Shown one piece after another: positions 6,067-12,272 of a DNA stretch of 14,601 bases; the first letter of the stretch is position 1, and the number at the start of each line of letters is the position of its first letter. The notes beneath the pieces are model-generated. The model was given only the letters and a program-made list of their open reading frames with translations, was not told where the DNA came from and ran no database searches. A program made the translations under genes and the position numbers. The DNA is from Clostridia bacterium. Its GTDB lineage: Bacteria > Bacillota > Clostridia > Oscillospirales > CAG-272. The stretch covers positions 1 to 14,601 of the forward strand of contig JAFTLM010000095.1 in NCBI GenBank assembly GCA_017455945.1. Direction: 5' to 3'.

Positions 6067-6840
6067 ATGTATTATAACAAAGTAGAAATATGCGGAGTTA
6101 ATACTTCAAAACTGAAAATTTTAAGCGACGAAGAAAAGAAAGAACTTCTTGTAAAATGTAAAGAAGGCGATGCCATGGCAAGGCAAAAGCTTATATACGG
6201 TAATTTGCGGCTTGTTTTGAGCATTATTCAACGATTTACAAGCAGAAATGAGAACCCGGACGATTTGTTTCAGGTTGGCTGTATAGGGCTTATAAAAGCC
6301 ATAGATAACTTTAATATTGAACTTGACGTTAAGTTTTCCACTTATGCCGTGCCTATGATAATAGGTGAAATACGCAGATACCTCAGAGACAATAATTCAA
6401 TAAGAATAAGCCGTTCCACAAGAGATATGGCGTACAGAGCACTGCAGGCGAGGGAAGAATTGGCGGCAGAGAAACAGCGGGAGCCCACCACCGACGAGAT
6501 AGCCGCTAAAATCGGGGAACCTCGTGAATTGGTGGTGAGAGCAATGGAAGCTATAATCGAACCTATATCATTGTACGAGCCCGTGTACAGCGAAAACGGA
6601 GATTCGCTGTACGTTATGGATCAACTGAGTGATACGGGAAGCAGTGACGAAATGTGGCTTGAGAGCATCGCTCTTAAAGAGGCGATGAAAAGCCTTAGTG
6701 AGAGGGAGCGCAAGATAATCAATATGCGTTTTTATAAAAATAAAACGCAGGTTGAGATAGCGGAGGAAATAGGAATATCTCAGGCACAGGTGTCGCGTTT
6801 GGAAAAGGCGGCACTTGAAAGAATGCGTAAGCAGATATAA
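6067..6840 (+). CDS. sigG: RNA polymerase sporulation sigma factor SigG
   Basis: Late forespore sigma factor of 257 residues, close to the usual length. The family-specific N terminus NKVEICGVNTSKL (4-16) is nearly the same as in Bacillus SigG. Region 2 spans about 38-107 and includes DDLFQVGCIGLIKAIDNF (65-82) and KFSTYAVPMIIGEIRRYLRD (89-108). Region 3 spans about 113-190 (PISLYEPVYSENGD; YVMDQLSD). Region 4 spans about 204-253, with the helix-turn-helix TQVEIAEEIGISQAQVSRLEKAAL. The start at 6067 has AGGAGA at 6055-6060; upstream in-frame codons lie inside the terminator of the previous operon. In many clostridia and bacilli sigG follows spoIIGA-sigE; here it stands alone behind efflux genes. 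Its presence implies endospore formation. It is followed by a tRNA gene. Confidence 0.97.
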   Translation: MYYNKVEICGVNTSKLKILSDEEKKELLVKCKEGDAMARQKLIYGNLRLVLSIIQRFTSRNENPDDLFQVGCIGLIKAIDNFNIELDVKFSTYAVPMIIGEIRRYLRDNNSIRISRSTRDMAYRALQAREELAAEKQREPTTDEIAAKIGEPRELVVRAMEAIIEPISLYEPVYSENGDSLYVMDQLSDTGSSDEMWLESIALKEAMKSLSERERKIINMRFYKNKTQVEIAEEIGISQAQVSRLEKAALERMRKQI

Positions 6841-6871
6841 AAATATTTTGAAATAAAATTTCCAAAACCCC

Positions 6872-6900
6872 TTGACAAAGTGCGGCGAAAGTGGTATACT
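6872..6900 (+). promoter_or_regulatory. Sigma-A promoter of tRNA-Arg
   Basis: Consensus TTGACA (6872-6877), exactly 17 bases, then TATACT (6895-6900). Transcription should start near 6907, about 20 bases before the mature tRNA. This strength is usual for stable RNA genes. Confidence 0.85.
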
Positions 6901-6926
6901 ATGCGAGTACGAAATAAATCGTGCAT

Positions 6927-7003
6927 GCGGCGTTAGCTCAGCTGGATAGAGTGTTTGGCTACGAACCAAAAGGTCGGGGGTTCGAATCCCTTACGCCGTG
7001 CCA
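6927..7003 (+). tRNA. tRNA-Arg (anticodon ACG)
   Basis: The 77-base cloverleaf folds by eye. The acceptor arm is GCGGCGT (6927-6933) with ACGCCGT (6993-6999), closed by a G1-U72 wobble. The D arm is 6936-6952 with loop AGCTGGATA. The anticodon stem TTTGG/CCAAA (6954-6958, 6966-6970) has loop CTACGAA, anticodon ACG at 6961-6963. The variable loop is AGGTC. The T arm GGGGG/CCCTT has loop TTCGAAT. G73 is followed by an encoded CCA (7001-7003). It reads CGN arginine codons; A34 is normally converted to inosine by TadA. There are at least four G-U pairs (1-72, 10-25, 49-65, 50-64), more than usual but compatible with folding. Confidence 0.96.
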
Positions 7004-7034
7004 AAAAATCCAACTCTTATGAGTTGGATTTTTT
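7003..7034 (+). terminator. Rho-independent terminator after tRNA-Arg
   Basis: Perfect 14-base stem AAAAAATCCAACTC / GAGTTGGATTTTTT with loop TTAT (7017-7020), starting at the last base of the encoded CCA. The next gene begins only 37 bases later without a clear promoter, so the phosphatase may depend on read-through here. Confidence 0.92.
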
Positions 7035-7071
7035 GTTATAAAGCGCTTTTTAAGTCTTAAAGGAGTTTTTT

Positions 7072-7719
7072 ATGAGCACAACCGTATACCTTATACGCCA
7101 CGGTGAATCGGAAGCAAATAACCTCACTATGTTTGCGGGACACATTGATGTTGAGTTGACCGCACAGGGAAAAAAGCAGGCAGACGTTACCGCAGAATAC
7201 CTTGAAAAGCAGAATTTTCGTCCGAGTGCCATTTATTCAAGCGATTTGACAAGAGCGTATTCAACGGCAGAGAGCATCGCCAAACGCCTGAATATGCCGA
7301 TTGTAAAGAATGAAGGCTTGCGTGAAATCAACGCAGGCGAATGGGAAGGCGTCAAGTTTGATGAACTGATTAAAAAGTTCAAAGGCAGCTACGGAGTTTG
7401 GCTTGAAAATATTGGACGTTCACATTGTGACGGCGGCGAGAGCGTGGCGGAGCTTCAAAAGCGAGTGGTTTCAACCGTTGCGACCCTGGCGGACAAGCAT
7501 AAGAACGAGGTTATATTTGTTTTCACTCACGCCACTCCTATTCGTGTCCTGGCGGCACACTGTATGAATAAATCTCTTGATGAGGTCAAAGATATCCCGT
7601 GGGCAACCAACGCTTCCGTGAGCAAGTTTATATACGATAACGGAGGCTTTGAATTGGTTGAGTACGGCAGAGATGATTTTATGGGTGAGCTGATTACAAA
7701 ATTCGCAAGCAACGTGTAA
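7072..7719 (+). CDS. Histidine phosphatase family protein
   Basis: Cytoplasmic phosphatase or phosphoglycerate-mutase-like enzyme of 215 residues. The family's catalytic set is present: LIRHGES at 7-13 with the phosphorylated His10 and Arg9, Arg61 in SSDLTRAYSTAE, the acid Glu85 in LREINAGEWEG, and His153 in FVFTHATPIRVL. The phosphate pocket is therefore complete and the enzyme should be active. Close relatives are variously named GpmB, CobC or PhoE-like phosphatase, and the sequence does not show which substrate is used; no cobalamin genes are near. AAAGGAG at 7059-7065 supports the ATG. The gene is flanked by terminators on both sides and has only a weak TATAAA (7037-7042) without a -35 upstream, so it may be read from the tRNA promoter past the terminator. 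Confidence 0.93.
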   Translation: MSTTVYLIRHGESEANNLTMFAGHIDVELTAQGKKQADVTAEYLEKQNFRPSAIYSSDLTRAYSTAESIAKRLNMPIVKNEGLREINAGEWEGVKFDELIKKFKGSYGVWLENIGRSHCDGGESVAELQKRVVSTVATLADKHKNEVIFVFTHATPIRVLAAHCMNKSLDEVKDIPWATNASVSKFIYDNGGFELVEYGRDDFMGELITKFASNV

Positions 7720-7729
7720 ATTAAAGCTG

Positions 7730-7758
7730 AAAAAGAGATGCCTCGGCGTCTCTTTTTT
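7730..7758 (+). terminator. Rho-independent terminator after the phosphatase gene
   Basis: Stem AAAAAGAGATGC (7730-7741) with GCGTCTCTTTTT (7746-7757), one G-T wobble, loop CTCG, and a T-run within the 3' arm. It begins 11 bases after the stop. Confidence 0.88.
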
Positions 7759-7819
7759 GTTTACAAAGATTACCTTTGCCGAAGATTGTCTAATGTTTAA
7801 CGAGATTGTGTATTGTGCC

Positions 7820-7884
7820 AAAAATTTCAAAACCGTATTGCTAAAAGTAACTTTAAGTGATATAATGGATAGGTAAAAATTTCA
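7820..7884 (+). repeat. Direct repeat AAAAATTTCA flanking the etfB promoter
   Basis: Two identical 10-base copies at 7820-7829 and 7875-7884, 55 bases apart. One lies just upstream of the -35 and one just past the expected start site. The core AAATTTCA recurs inverted at 11388-11395 next to the rpiR start site. The motif is AT-rich and short, so chance remains possible. Confidence 0.4.
7838..7866 (+). promoter_or_regulatory. Sigma-A promoter of the etfB-etfA-ldh operon
   Basis: TTGCTA (7838-7843), 17 bases, then TATAAT (7861-7866) preceded by TG at 7858-7859 (extended -10). The 10-base direct repeat AAAAATTTCA lies on either side, at 7820-7829 and 7875-7884, as operator half-sites could. The leader is only about 25 bases long, leaving no room for a riboswitch. 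Confidence 0.8.
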
Positions 7885-7897
7885 GTGGAGGCATCAA

Positions 7898-8686
7898 ATG
7901 AACATTTTAGTTTGTGTAAAGCAGGTTCCCGGTTCAAATAACGTGGAAGTCGATCCGGTTACCGGTGTGCTTAAACGAAACGGAATCCAGAGTAAGATAA
8001 ATCCGTACGATCTGTACGGTATAGAAACCGCACTCACCCTTGCCGAAAAGTACGGCGGAAGCGTGGAAAGTATAACAATGGGCCCGCCCCAGGCAAAGGC
8101 GGTAATAGAAGAAACGGTTTGTATGGGAGCGAAGTGCGGAACGGTTCTGACCGACAGAAAGTTTGCGGGTGCCGACGTGCTTGCAACCGCGTATACTCTC
8201 TCGCAGGGAATTAAAAAATGCGGAGAGTACGACCTCATTATCTGCGGAAAGCAGACCACCGACGGAGATACCGCACAGGTTGGAGCGGAGGTTGCCGAGT
8301 ATCTCGGACTTCCAAACCTTTCAAACGTCCTTTCGATTGACGATTTTAAAGACGGAAAGCTTTACGTTACCGCAAGCCTTGACGATAAGGTAGTAAAAAT
8401 GAGTGTGGCACTTCCTTGCCTTATTTCTGTTGATGGAGATATCAATACACCTCGGTTGCCTTCGTACAAAATAAAGAAAGGGCTTAAAGAGGACGCCGTA
8501 AAGTTCCTTACATTTGCCGATTTTGACGATCAGAACGCAGACCACTACGGTCTTACAGGCTCGGCAACGCAGGTTGAAAGAATATTCCCGCCCGAAAAGA
8601 ACGAGCAAAAATTTAACGTGGTCGGGGATGCCGAAAGCCAGTCCGAGGAACTTTTCGGATTACTCAAAAGCAAAAAACTGATATAA
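7898..8686 (+). CDS. etfB: Electron transfer flavoprotein subunit beta (lctB/etfB-like)
   Basis: Beta subunit of an electron-transferring flavoprotein, 262 residues, cytoplasmic. It opens with MNILVCVKQVPG and carries INPYDLYGIETAL (34-46), SITMGPPQA (58-66) and CGKQTTDGDTAQVGAEVAEYLGLP (116-139). The DGDTAQVG at 122-129 is typical of bifurcating-type Etfs, which bind FAD in EtfB and react with NAD(H). With the adjacent EtfA and dehydrogenase it matches the order lctB-lctC-lctD of the Acetobacterium lactate dehydrogenase complex, in which NAD+ reduction by lactate is driven by reduced ferredoxin. GGAGG at 7887-7891 supports the start. It is the first gene of the operon behind a strong promoter; the etfA ribosome site overlaps its stop codon. 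The NAD-binding role is inferred from family knowledge. Confidence 0.94.
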   Translation: MNILVCVKQVPGSNNVEVDPVTGVLKRNGIQSKINPYDLYGIETALTLAEKYGGSVESITMGPPQAKAVIEETVCMGAKCGTVLTDRKFAGADVLATAYTLSQGIKKCGEYDLIICGKQTTDGDTAQVGAEVAEYLGLPNLSNVLSIDDFKDGKLYVTASLDDKVVKMSVALPCLISVDGDINTPRLPSYKIKKGLKEDAVKFLTFADFDDQNADHYGLTGSATQVERIFPPEKNEQKFNVVGDAESQSEELFGLLKSKKLI

Positions 8687-8698
8687 GGAGGCAGAAAA

Positions 8699-9892
8699 AT
8701 GGGAAAACTCGTTGTAAATCATAATCTTGTTACACCCGAAAAAGCCGAAGCACTCGTAAAGATCTGCCCCTTTAACGCAATCACTTATGAGGGCGGAAAA
8801 ATTGATATTACGTCGGCTTGTAAAATGTGTAAAATGTGCGTCCGCAAAGGCGGCGGATTGGTCGATTTTGTCGAAGAAACAACCAATGAGATAGATAAAT
8901 CCGAGTGGAAAGGAATTTGTGTGTACGCCGATTGTACCGGCGGAAAAATACACCGCGTTACGTATGAGCTCTGCGGAAAAGCAAAAGAGCTTGCGACAGT
9001 TACGAATCACCCTATATACGCACTTCTTATAGGTCATAACGTGTCTGAGAACGCCAAAGAACTCCTCAGATACGGCGTTGATAAGGTTTTTGTGTATGAC
9101 AGCGAGGAACTGGCGGAGTTCAGAATTGAGCCCTACACGGCAGCATTTTGCGATTTTATAGATAAAGAAAAACCGTCGTCTATCCTTGTTGGAGCTACAA
9201 ACTTGGGACGCCAGCTTGCGCCAAGAGTTGCGGCTCGTTGCCGTACAGGTCTTACAGCCGACTGTACCGTTCTTGAGATGAAGGAAAATACCGACCTTGT
9301 CCAGATACGTCCCGCTTTTGGCGGTAATATTATGGCACAGATTATCACTCCCAATACAAGACCTCAGTTCTGTACCGCAAGATATAAGGTGTTTACCGAA
9401 CCCAAGCCTGCCGACAATCCAAACGGTGAGGTTGTAAATATGAAGGTGACTGCCGATATGCTCAAATCGGCTATAGAGGTGATTTCCTCCACAGATAAAC
9501 CCAAGGATATAGACATTGCCGAGGCAGACGTTATCGTGGCTGTAGGACGCGGAGCTTCAAGCGAAGCAATGCGTGCCCAGGCAAAGGAGCTTGCCGACTT
9601 GCTTGGCGGTGTCGTTGCCTGCACAAGACCTATGGTAGAGTCCAATATCTTTGACGCAAAACATCAGATAGGACTTTCGGGAAGAACGGTAAAGCCCAAG
9701 CTTATTATATGCCTCGGAATTTCTGGTGCCGTTCAGTTTGCGGCGGGAATGAAATCTTCCGATTGCATCGTGGCTGTAAATACGGATGCCTCCGCCCCCA
9801 TATTTGACGTGGCACATTATTGTGTTGTGGGTGACGTTAATGAAATCGTTCCCAAGCTTATAAATAAGATAAAGGAGAATCGTGATGTATAA
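8699..9892 (+). CDS. etfA: Electron transfer flavoprotein subunit alpha with N-terminal [4Fe-4S] domain (lctC/etfA-like)
   Basis: Alpha subunit of 397 residues, longer than plain EtfA because residues 1-60 form a ferredoxin-like domain. Its cysteines are Cys23 (ICPFNAI) and Cys41, Cys44, Cys47 (ACKMCKMC), enough for one [4Fe-4S] cluster; the other four cysteines of a two-cluster ferredoxin are absent. Residues about 70-260 form the EtfA N-domain. The C-terminal FAD domain has GRGASS, GLSGRT (325-330), LGISGAVQFAAGM (339-351) and VNTDASAPIFDVAHYCVVGD (360-379). At the position usually given as GISGAIQH, His is replaced by Phe347. The ferredoxin domain fits the LctC subunit, where the cluster should pass electrons from reduced ferredoxin. 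AAGGAGG at 8685-8691 supports the start. Its end overlaps the dehydrogenase start by 8 bases. Confidence 0.95.
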   Translation: MGKLVVNHNLVTPEKAEALVKICPFNAITYEGGKIDITSACKMCKMCVRKGGGLVDFVEETTNEIDKSEWKGICVYADCTGGKIHRVTYELCGKAKELATVTNHPIYALLIGHNVSENAKELLRYGVDKVFVYDSEELAEFRIEPYTAAFCDFIDKEKPSSILVGATNLGRQLAPRVAARCRTGLTADCTVLEMKENTDLVQIRPAFGGNIMAQIITPNTRPQFCTARYKVFTEPKPADNPNGEVVNMKVTADMLKSAIEVISSTDKPKDIDIAEADVIVAVGRGASSEAMRAQAKELADLLGGVVACTRPMVESNIFDAKHQIGLSGRTVKPKLIICLGISGAVQFAAGMKSSDCIVAVNTDASAPIFDVAHYCVVGDVNEIVPKLINKIKENRDV

Positions 9893-11279
9893 TAAAGTAA
9901 CAAAAGAAGACCTTGCGGTTCTTCAGAATATAGTCGGTGAAAGCGAAGTGCTTTTCGGAGACGCCATAAATCCCGATTACGCCCACGACGAGCTGGGAGG
10001 CATTGAAAAAATGCCCGAAGCACTTGTGAGGGTCCGTACAACAGAGCAGGTTTCGGCGGTAATGAAGCACGCATACGAGCATAGTATTCCGGTTACCGTA
10101 AGAGGTAGCGGTACAGGTCTTGTGGGCGCGGCTGTTCCGGTTGAAGGCGGAATTTTGCTTGAAACCACCAAAATGAATAAGATTTTGTCGCTTGATAAAA
10201 ACACCCTGACAGTAACAGTGCAACCCGGTGTGCTCCTTATGGAGCTTGCAGCGTTTGCCGAGGAAAATGATTTCCTTTATCCCCCCGACCCCGGTGAAAA
10301 ATCGGCAACCATAGGAGGAAATATTTCCACCAATGCGGGTGGAATGAGAGCCGTAAAATACGGTGTAACAAGAGATTACGTCCGTTCTCTTACAGTTGTA
10401 ATGCCAAACGGCGAGATACTTACTCTCGGTGCAACCGTTGCCAAAAACAGCTCGGGTTACAGCCTTAAAGACCTGGTTATCGGTTCGGAGGGAACACTCT
10501 GCGTTATCTGTGAGGCGGTGCTCAAGCTTGTTCCGCTGCCCAAGGTTTCGGTCAGCCTGCTTGTGCCGTTCAAGGATATGAAGAGTGCTATCGAGGCTGT
10601 GCCGAAAATTATCTGTACTAAGGTGATTCCCACGGCTATCGAATATATGTCAAGAGATACGATACTGTTTTCCGAGGATTATCTCGGTAAAAAGTTCCCC
10701 GACACCAAGAACGACGCCTATATCCTCCTTACGTTTGACGGCAATACCGATGCCCAGGTGGATCAGGATATGAGCATAGTTGCCGACCTCTGTCTTGAAA
10801 TAGGCGCGCTTGATGCCTATATCGTGGATACTGAGGAACGCAAAAAGTCGGTGTGGTCGGCTCGCGGAGCTTTCCTTGAAGCTATTAAAGCCTCGACTAC
10901 AGAAATGGATGAGTGTGACGTCGTTGTTCCGGTAAATAAGGTCGACGAGTTTATCAAGTATACTCACGCTCTTGCCGAAAAATACAGCGTGAGAATTCCC
11001 AGCTTCGGTCACGCGGGCGACGGAAACCTCCACGTTTATATTTGCCGTGACGCCCTTGAGCAGGAAAAGTGGGAAGAAACTCTGACTGCTTGCTTTGACG
11101 ATATGTATAAAAAAGCGGAGGCGCTTGGCGGACTTGTTTCGGGCGAACACGGAATAGGATACGCAAAAAAAGAGTTCCTTAAAAAACAGTACGGCGAAAC
11201 TCCCATTGCAATTATGCAGGGAATCAAAAAAGTCTTTGACCCCAAGAATATTCTCAATCCCGGAAAAGTTTGTTTTTAA
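9885..11279 (+). CDS. FAD-binding 2-hydroxyacid dehydrogenase (LctD/GlcD-type, probable lactate dehydrogenase)
   Basis: FAD-dependent dehydrogenase of 464 residues, probably the lactate-oxidising subunit of an Ldh-EtfAB complex. The PCMH-type FAD domain spans about 40-215, with PVTVRGSGTGLVGAAVP (69-85), PPDPGEKSATIGGNISTNAGG (133-153) and GSEGTL (200-205). The FAD-oxidase C-terminal domain follows, with GHAGDGNLH (375-383), GEHGIGYAKKEFL (420-432) and the ending FDPKNILNPGKVCF. The two His-containing motifs are the usual metal and substrate site of D-lactate/glycolate dehydrogenases. No CCG-type cysteine-rich domain is fused. Substrate could be D-lactate, glycolate or a related 2-hydroxyacid; lactate is inferred from the lctBCD gene order. 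The ATG at 9885 is preferred over the GTG at 9882 because AAGGAG (9872-9877) is then 7 bases away. A terminator follows. No lactate permease or racemase is in view. Confidence 0.93.
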   Translation: MYNKVTKEDLAVLQNIVGESEVLFGDAINPDYAHDELGGIEKMPEALVRVRTTEQVSAVMKHAYEHSIPVTVRGSGTGLVGAAVPVEGGILLETTKMNKILSLDKNTLTVTVQPGVLLMELAAFAEENDFLYPPDPGEKSATIGGNISTNAGGMRAVKYGVTRDYVRSLTVVMPNGEILTLGATVAKNSSGYSLKDLVIGSEGTLCVICEAVLKLVPLPKVSVSLLVPFKDMKSAIEAVPKIICTKVIPTAIEYMSRDTILFSEDYLGKKFPDTKNDAYILLTFDGNTDAQVDQDMSIVADLCLEIGALDAYIVDTEERKKSVWSARGAFLEAIKASTTEMDECDVVVPVNKVDEFIKYTHALAEKYSVRIPSFGHAGDGNLHVYICRDALEQEKWEETLTACFDDMYKKAEALGGLVSGEHGIGYAKKEFLKKQYGETPIAIMQGIKKVFDPKNILNPGKVCF

Positions 11280-11292
11280 TTTTGTGTATGCA

Positions 11293-11328
11293 GAGGTGCG
11301 ATTTGTGTTGAATCGCACCTTCATTTTT
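11293..11328 (+). terminator. Rho-independent terminator after the etf-ldh operon
   Basis: Perfect 10-base stem AGGTGCGATT (11294-11303) / AATCGCACCT (11311-11320) with a 7-base loop and a tail TCATTTTT. It separates the lactate operon from the regulator gene. Confidence 0.87.
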
Positions 11329-11348
11329 CGAAAGTTTACAAAATAGAG

Positions 11349-11377
11349 TTGACAAAATCCTTTAAAGATAATATAAT
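11349..11377 (+). promoter_or_regulatory. Consensus sigma-A promoter of the rpiR operon
   Basis: Perfect TTGACA (11349-11354), exactly 17 bases, and perfect TATAAT (11372-11377). Such an unrestrained consensus suggests control by a repressor. TGAAATTT at 11388-11395 lies at about +5, where the gene's own product could bind. Confidence 0.87.
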
Positions 11378-11408
11378 GTATGTTGATTGAAATTTGAGAG
11401 GCGACGGT

Positions 11409-12272
11409 ATGAAAGAAAGTATTTTCAAAAAAATAGAAATCGGTTACGACGGCTTCTCCAAGGGACAGAAGGCGATTTCCGACTATATAATCGGACATTA
11501 TGAAAAGGCGGCGTATATGACCGCAGCAAAGCTCGGAGAGCTTGCCAACGTGTCCGAGTCTACGGTGGTTCGCTTTGCTTGCCAGCTTGGCTTTGACGGA
11601 TATCCCGATTTTCAAAAGAGCTTGCGTGAGCTTGTGCGTACAAATCTGACCTCATTTGAACGTGTCGAGGTGTCGGATTCAATTATAGGCGACAAGGATA
11701 TCCTCACCCAGGTTCTGCTTGCCGATGCCGAAAAGCTGAGAAATACCCTTGATACCATAGACCGTAAAGCCTTTGAGGATGCGGTAGATAAAATAATTAC
11801 CGCAAAACGCATATATATACTCGGAGTACGTTCGTCGGCAACGCTTGCGGGATTTTTGCATTATAATCTCCGTATGGCGTTTGATAATCTTACTCTCGTA
11901 CAGACAACATCGGGAAGTGAAATGCTGGAACAGCTTATGCACATAAGCAAGGACGACGTTATGATAGCGATAAGCTTTCCGAGATATTCAAAACGTATTG
12001 TCAACGCCGTTGAGTTTGCAAGGGATAAAGGTGCGGATATAATCGCTCTTACCGACAGTAATGCTTCGCCTATCGCGCAGAACGCAGACCAGGTGCTTGC
12101 GGCAAGCAGCGATATGGCGTCTTTCGTGGACTCGCTGGTGGCTCCTATGAGTATAATAAACGCAATCGCAGTGTCGCTTGCCAAGAAGAAGAAAGAAGAA
12201 CTGACTATTCGCCTCAAAACACTTGAGAAAATATGGGACGACTACGACGTTTACGATAAGAATTATGAATGA
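11409..12272 (+). CDS. MurR/RpiR family transcriptional regulator (HTH + SIS)
   Basis: Cytoplasmic sugar-phosphate-type regulator of 287 residues. Residues about 1-77 form the RpiR N-terminal helix-turn-helix domain, with FSKGQKAISDYIIGHYEKAAYMTAAKLGELANVSESTVVRFACQLGFDGYPDFQKSL typical of the family (recognition helix about 49-60). Residues about 128-258 are a SIS phosphosugar-binding domain with RIYILGVRSSA (134-144), VMIAISFPRYSK (184-195) and IIALTDSNASPIA (211-223). The Ser-rich binding positions are retained, so it should sense a phosphorylated sugar or similar anion; the ligand is not shown. I prefer the ATG at 11409, with AGAGG at 11397-11401, over the TTG at 11394. It has its own strong promoter and overlaps the next gene by 8 bases. 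It may regulate its own operon and possibly the etf-ldh operon. Confidence 0.93.
   Translation: MKESIFKKIEIGYDGFSKGQKAISDYIIGHYEKAAYMTAAKLGELANVSESTVVRFACQLGFDGYPDFQKSLRELVRTNLTSFERVEVSDSIIGDKDILTQVLLADAEKLRNTLDTIDRKAFEDAVDKIITAKRIYILGVRSSATLAGFLHYNLRMAFDNLTLVQTTSGSEMLEQLMHISKDDVMIAISFPRYSKRIVNAVEFARDKGADIIALTDSNASPIAQNADQVLAASSDMASFVDSLVAPMSIINAIAVSLAKKKKEELTIRLKTLEKIWDDYDVYDKNYE

Noticed and set aside
7720..7897. Riboswitch upstream of etfB
   Set aside because: After the phosphatase terminator the mapped promoter leaves a leader of only about 25 bases, too short for a known riboswitch class.
11326..11332. Possible Spo0A box upstream of rpiR (TTTCGAA)
   Set aside because: One mismatch to the core, and it overlaps the T-rich tail of the etf-ldh terminator, which already explains it.
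10650..11615. 321-codon open frame on the - strand
   Set aside because: It is antisense to the dehydrogenase end, the terminator and the rpiR start. The composition is that of a shadow frame, and it crosses a clear terminator and promoter on the other strand.
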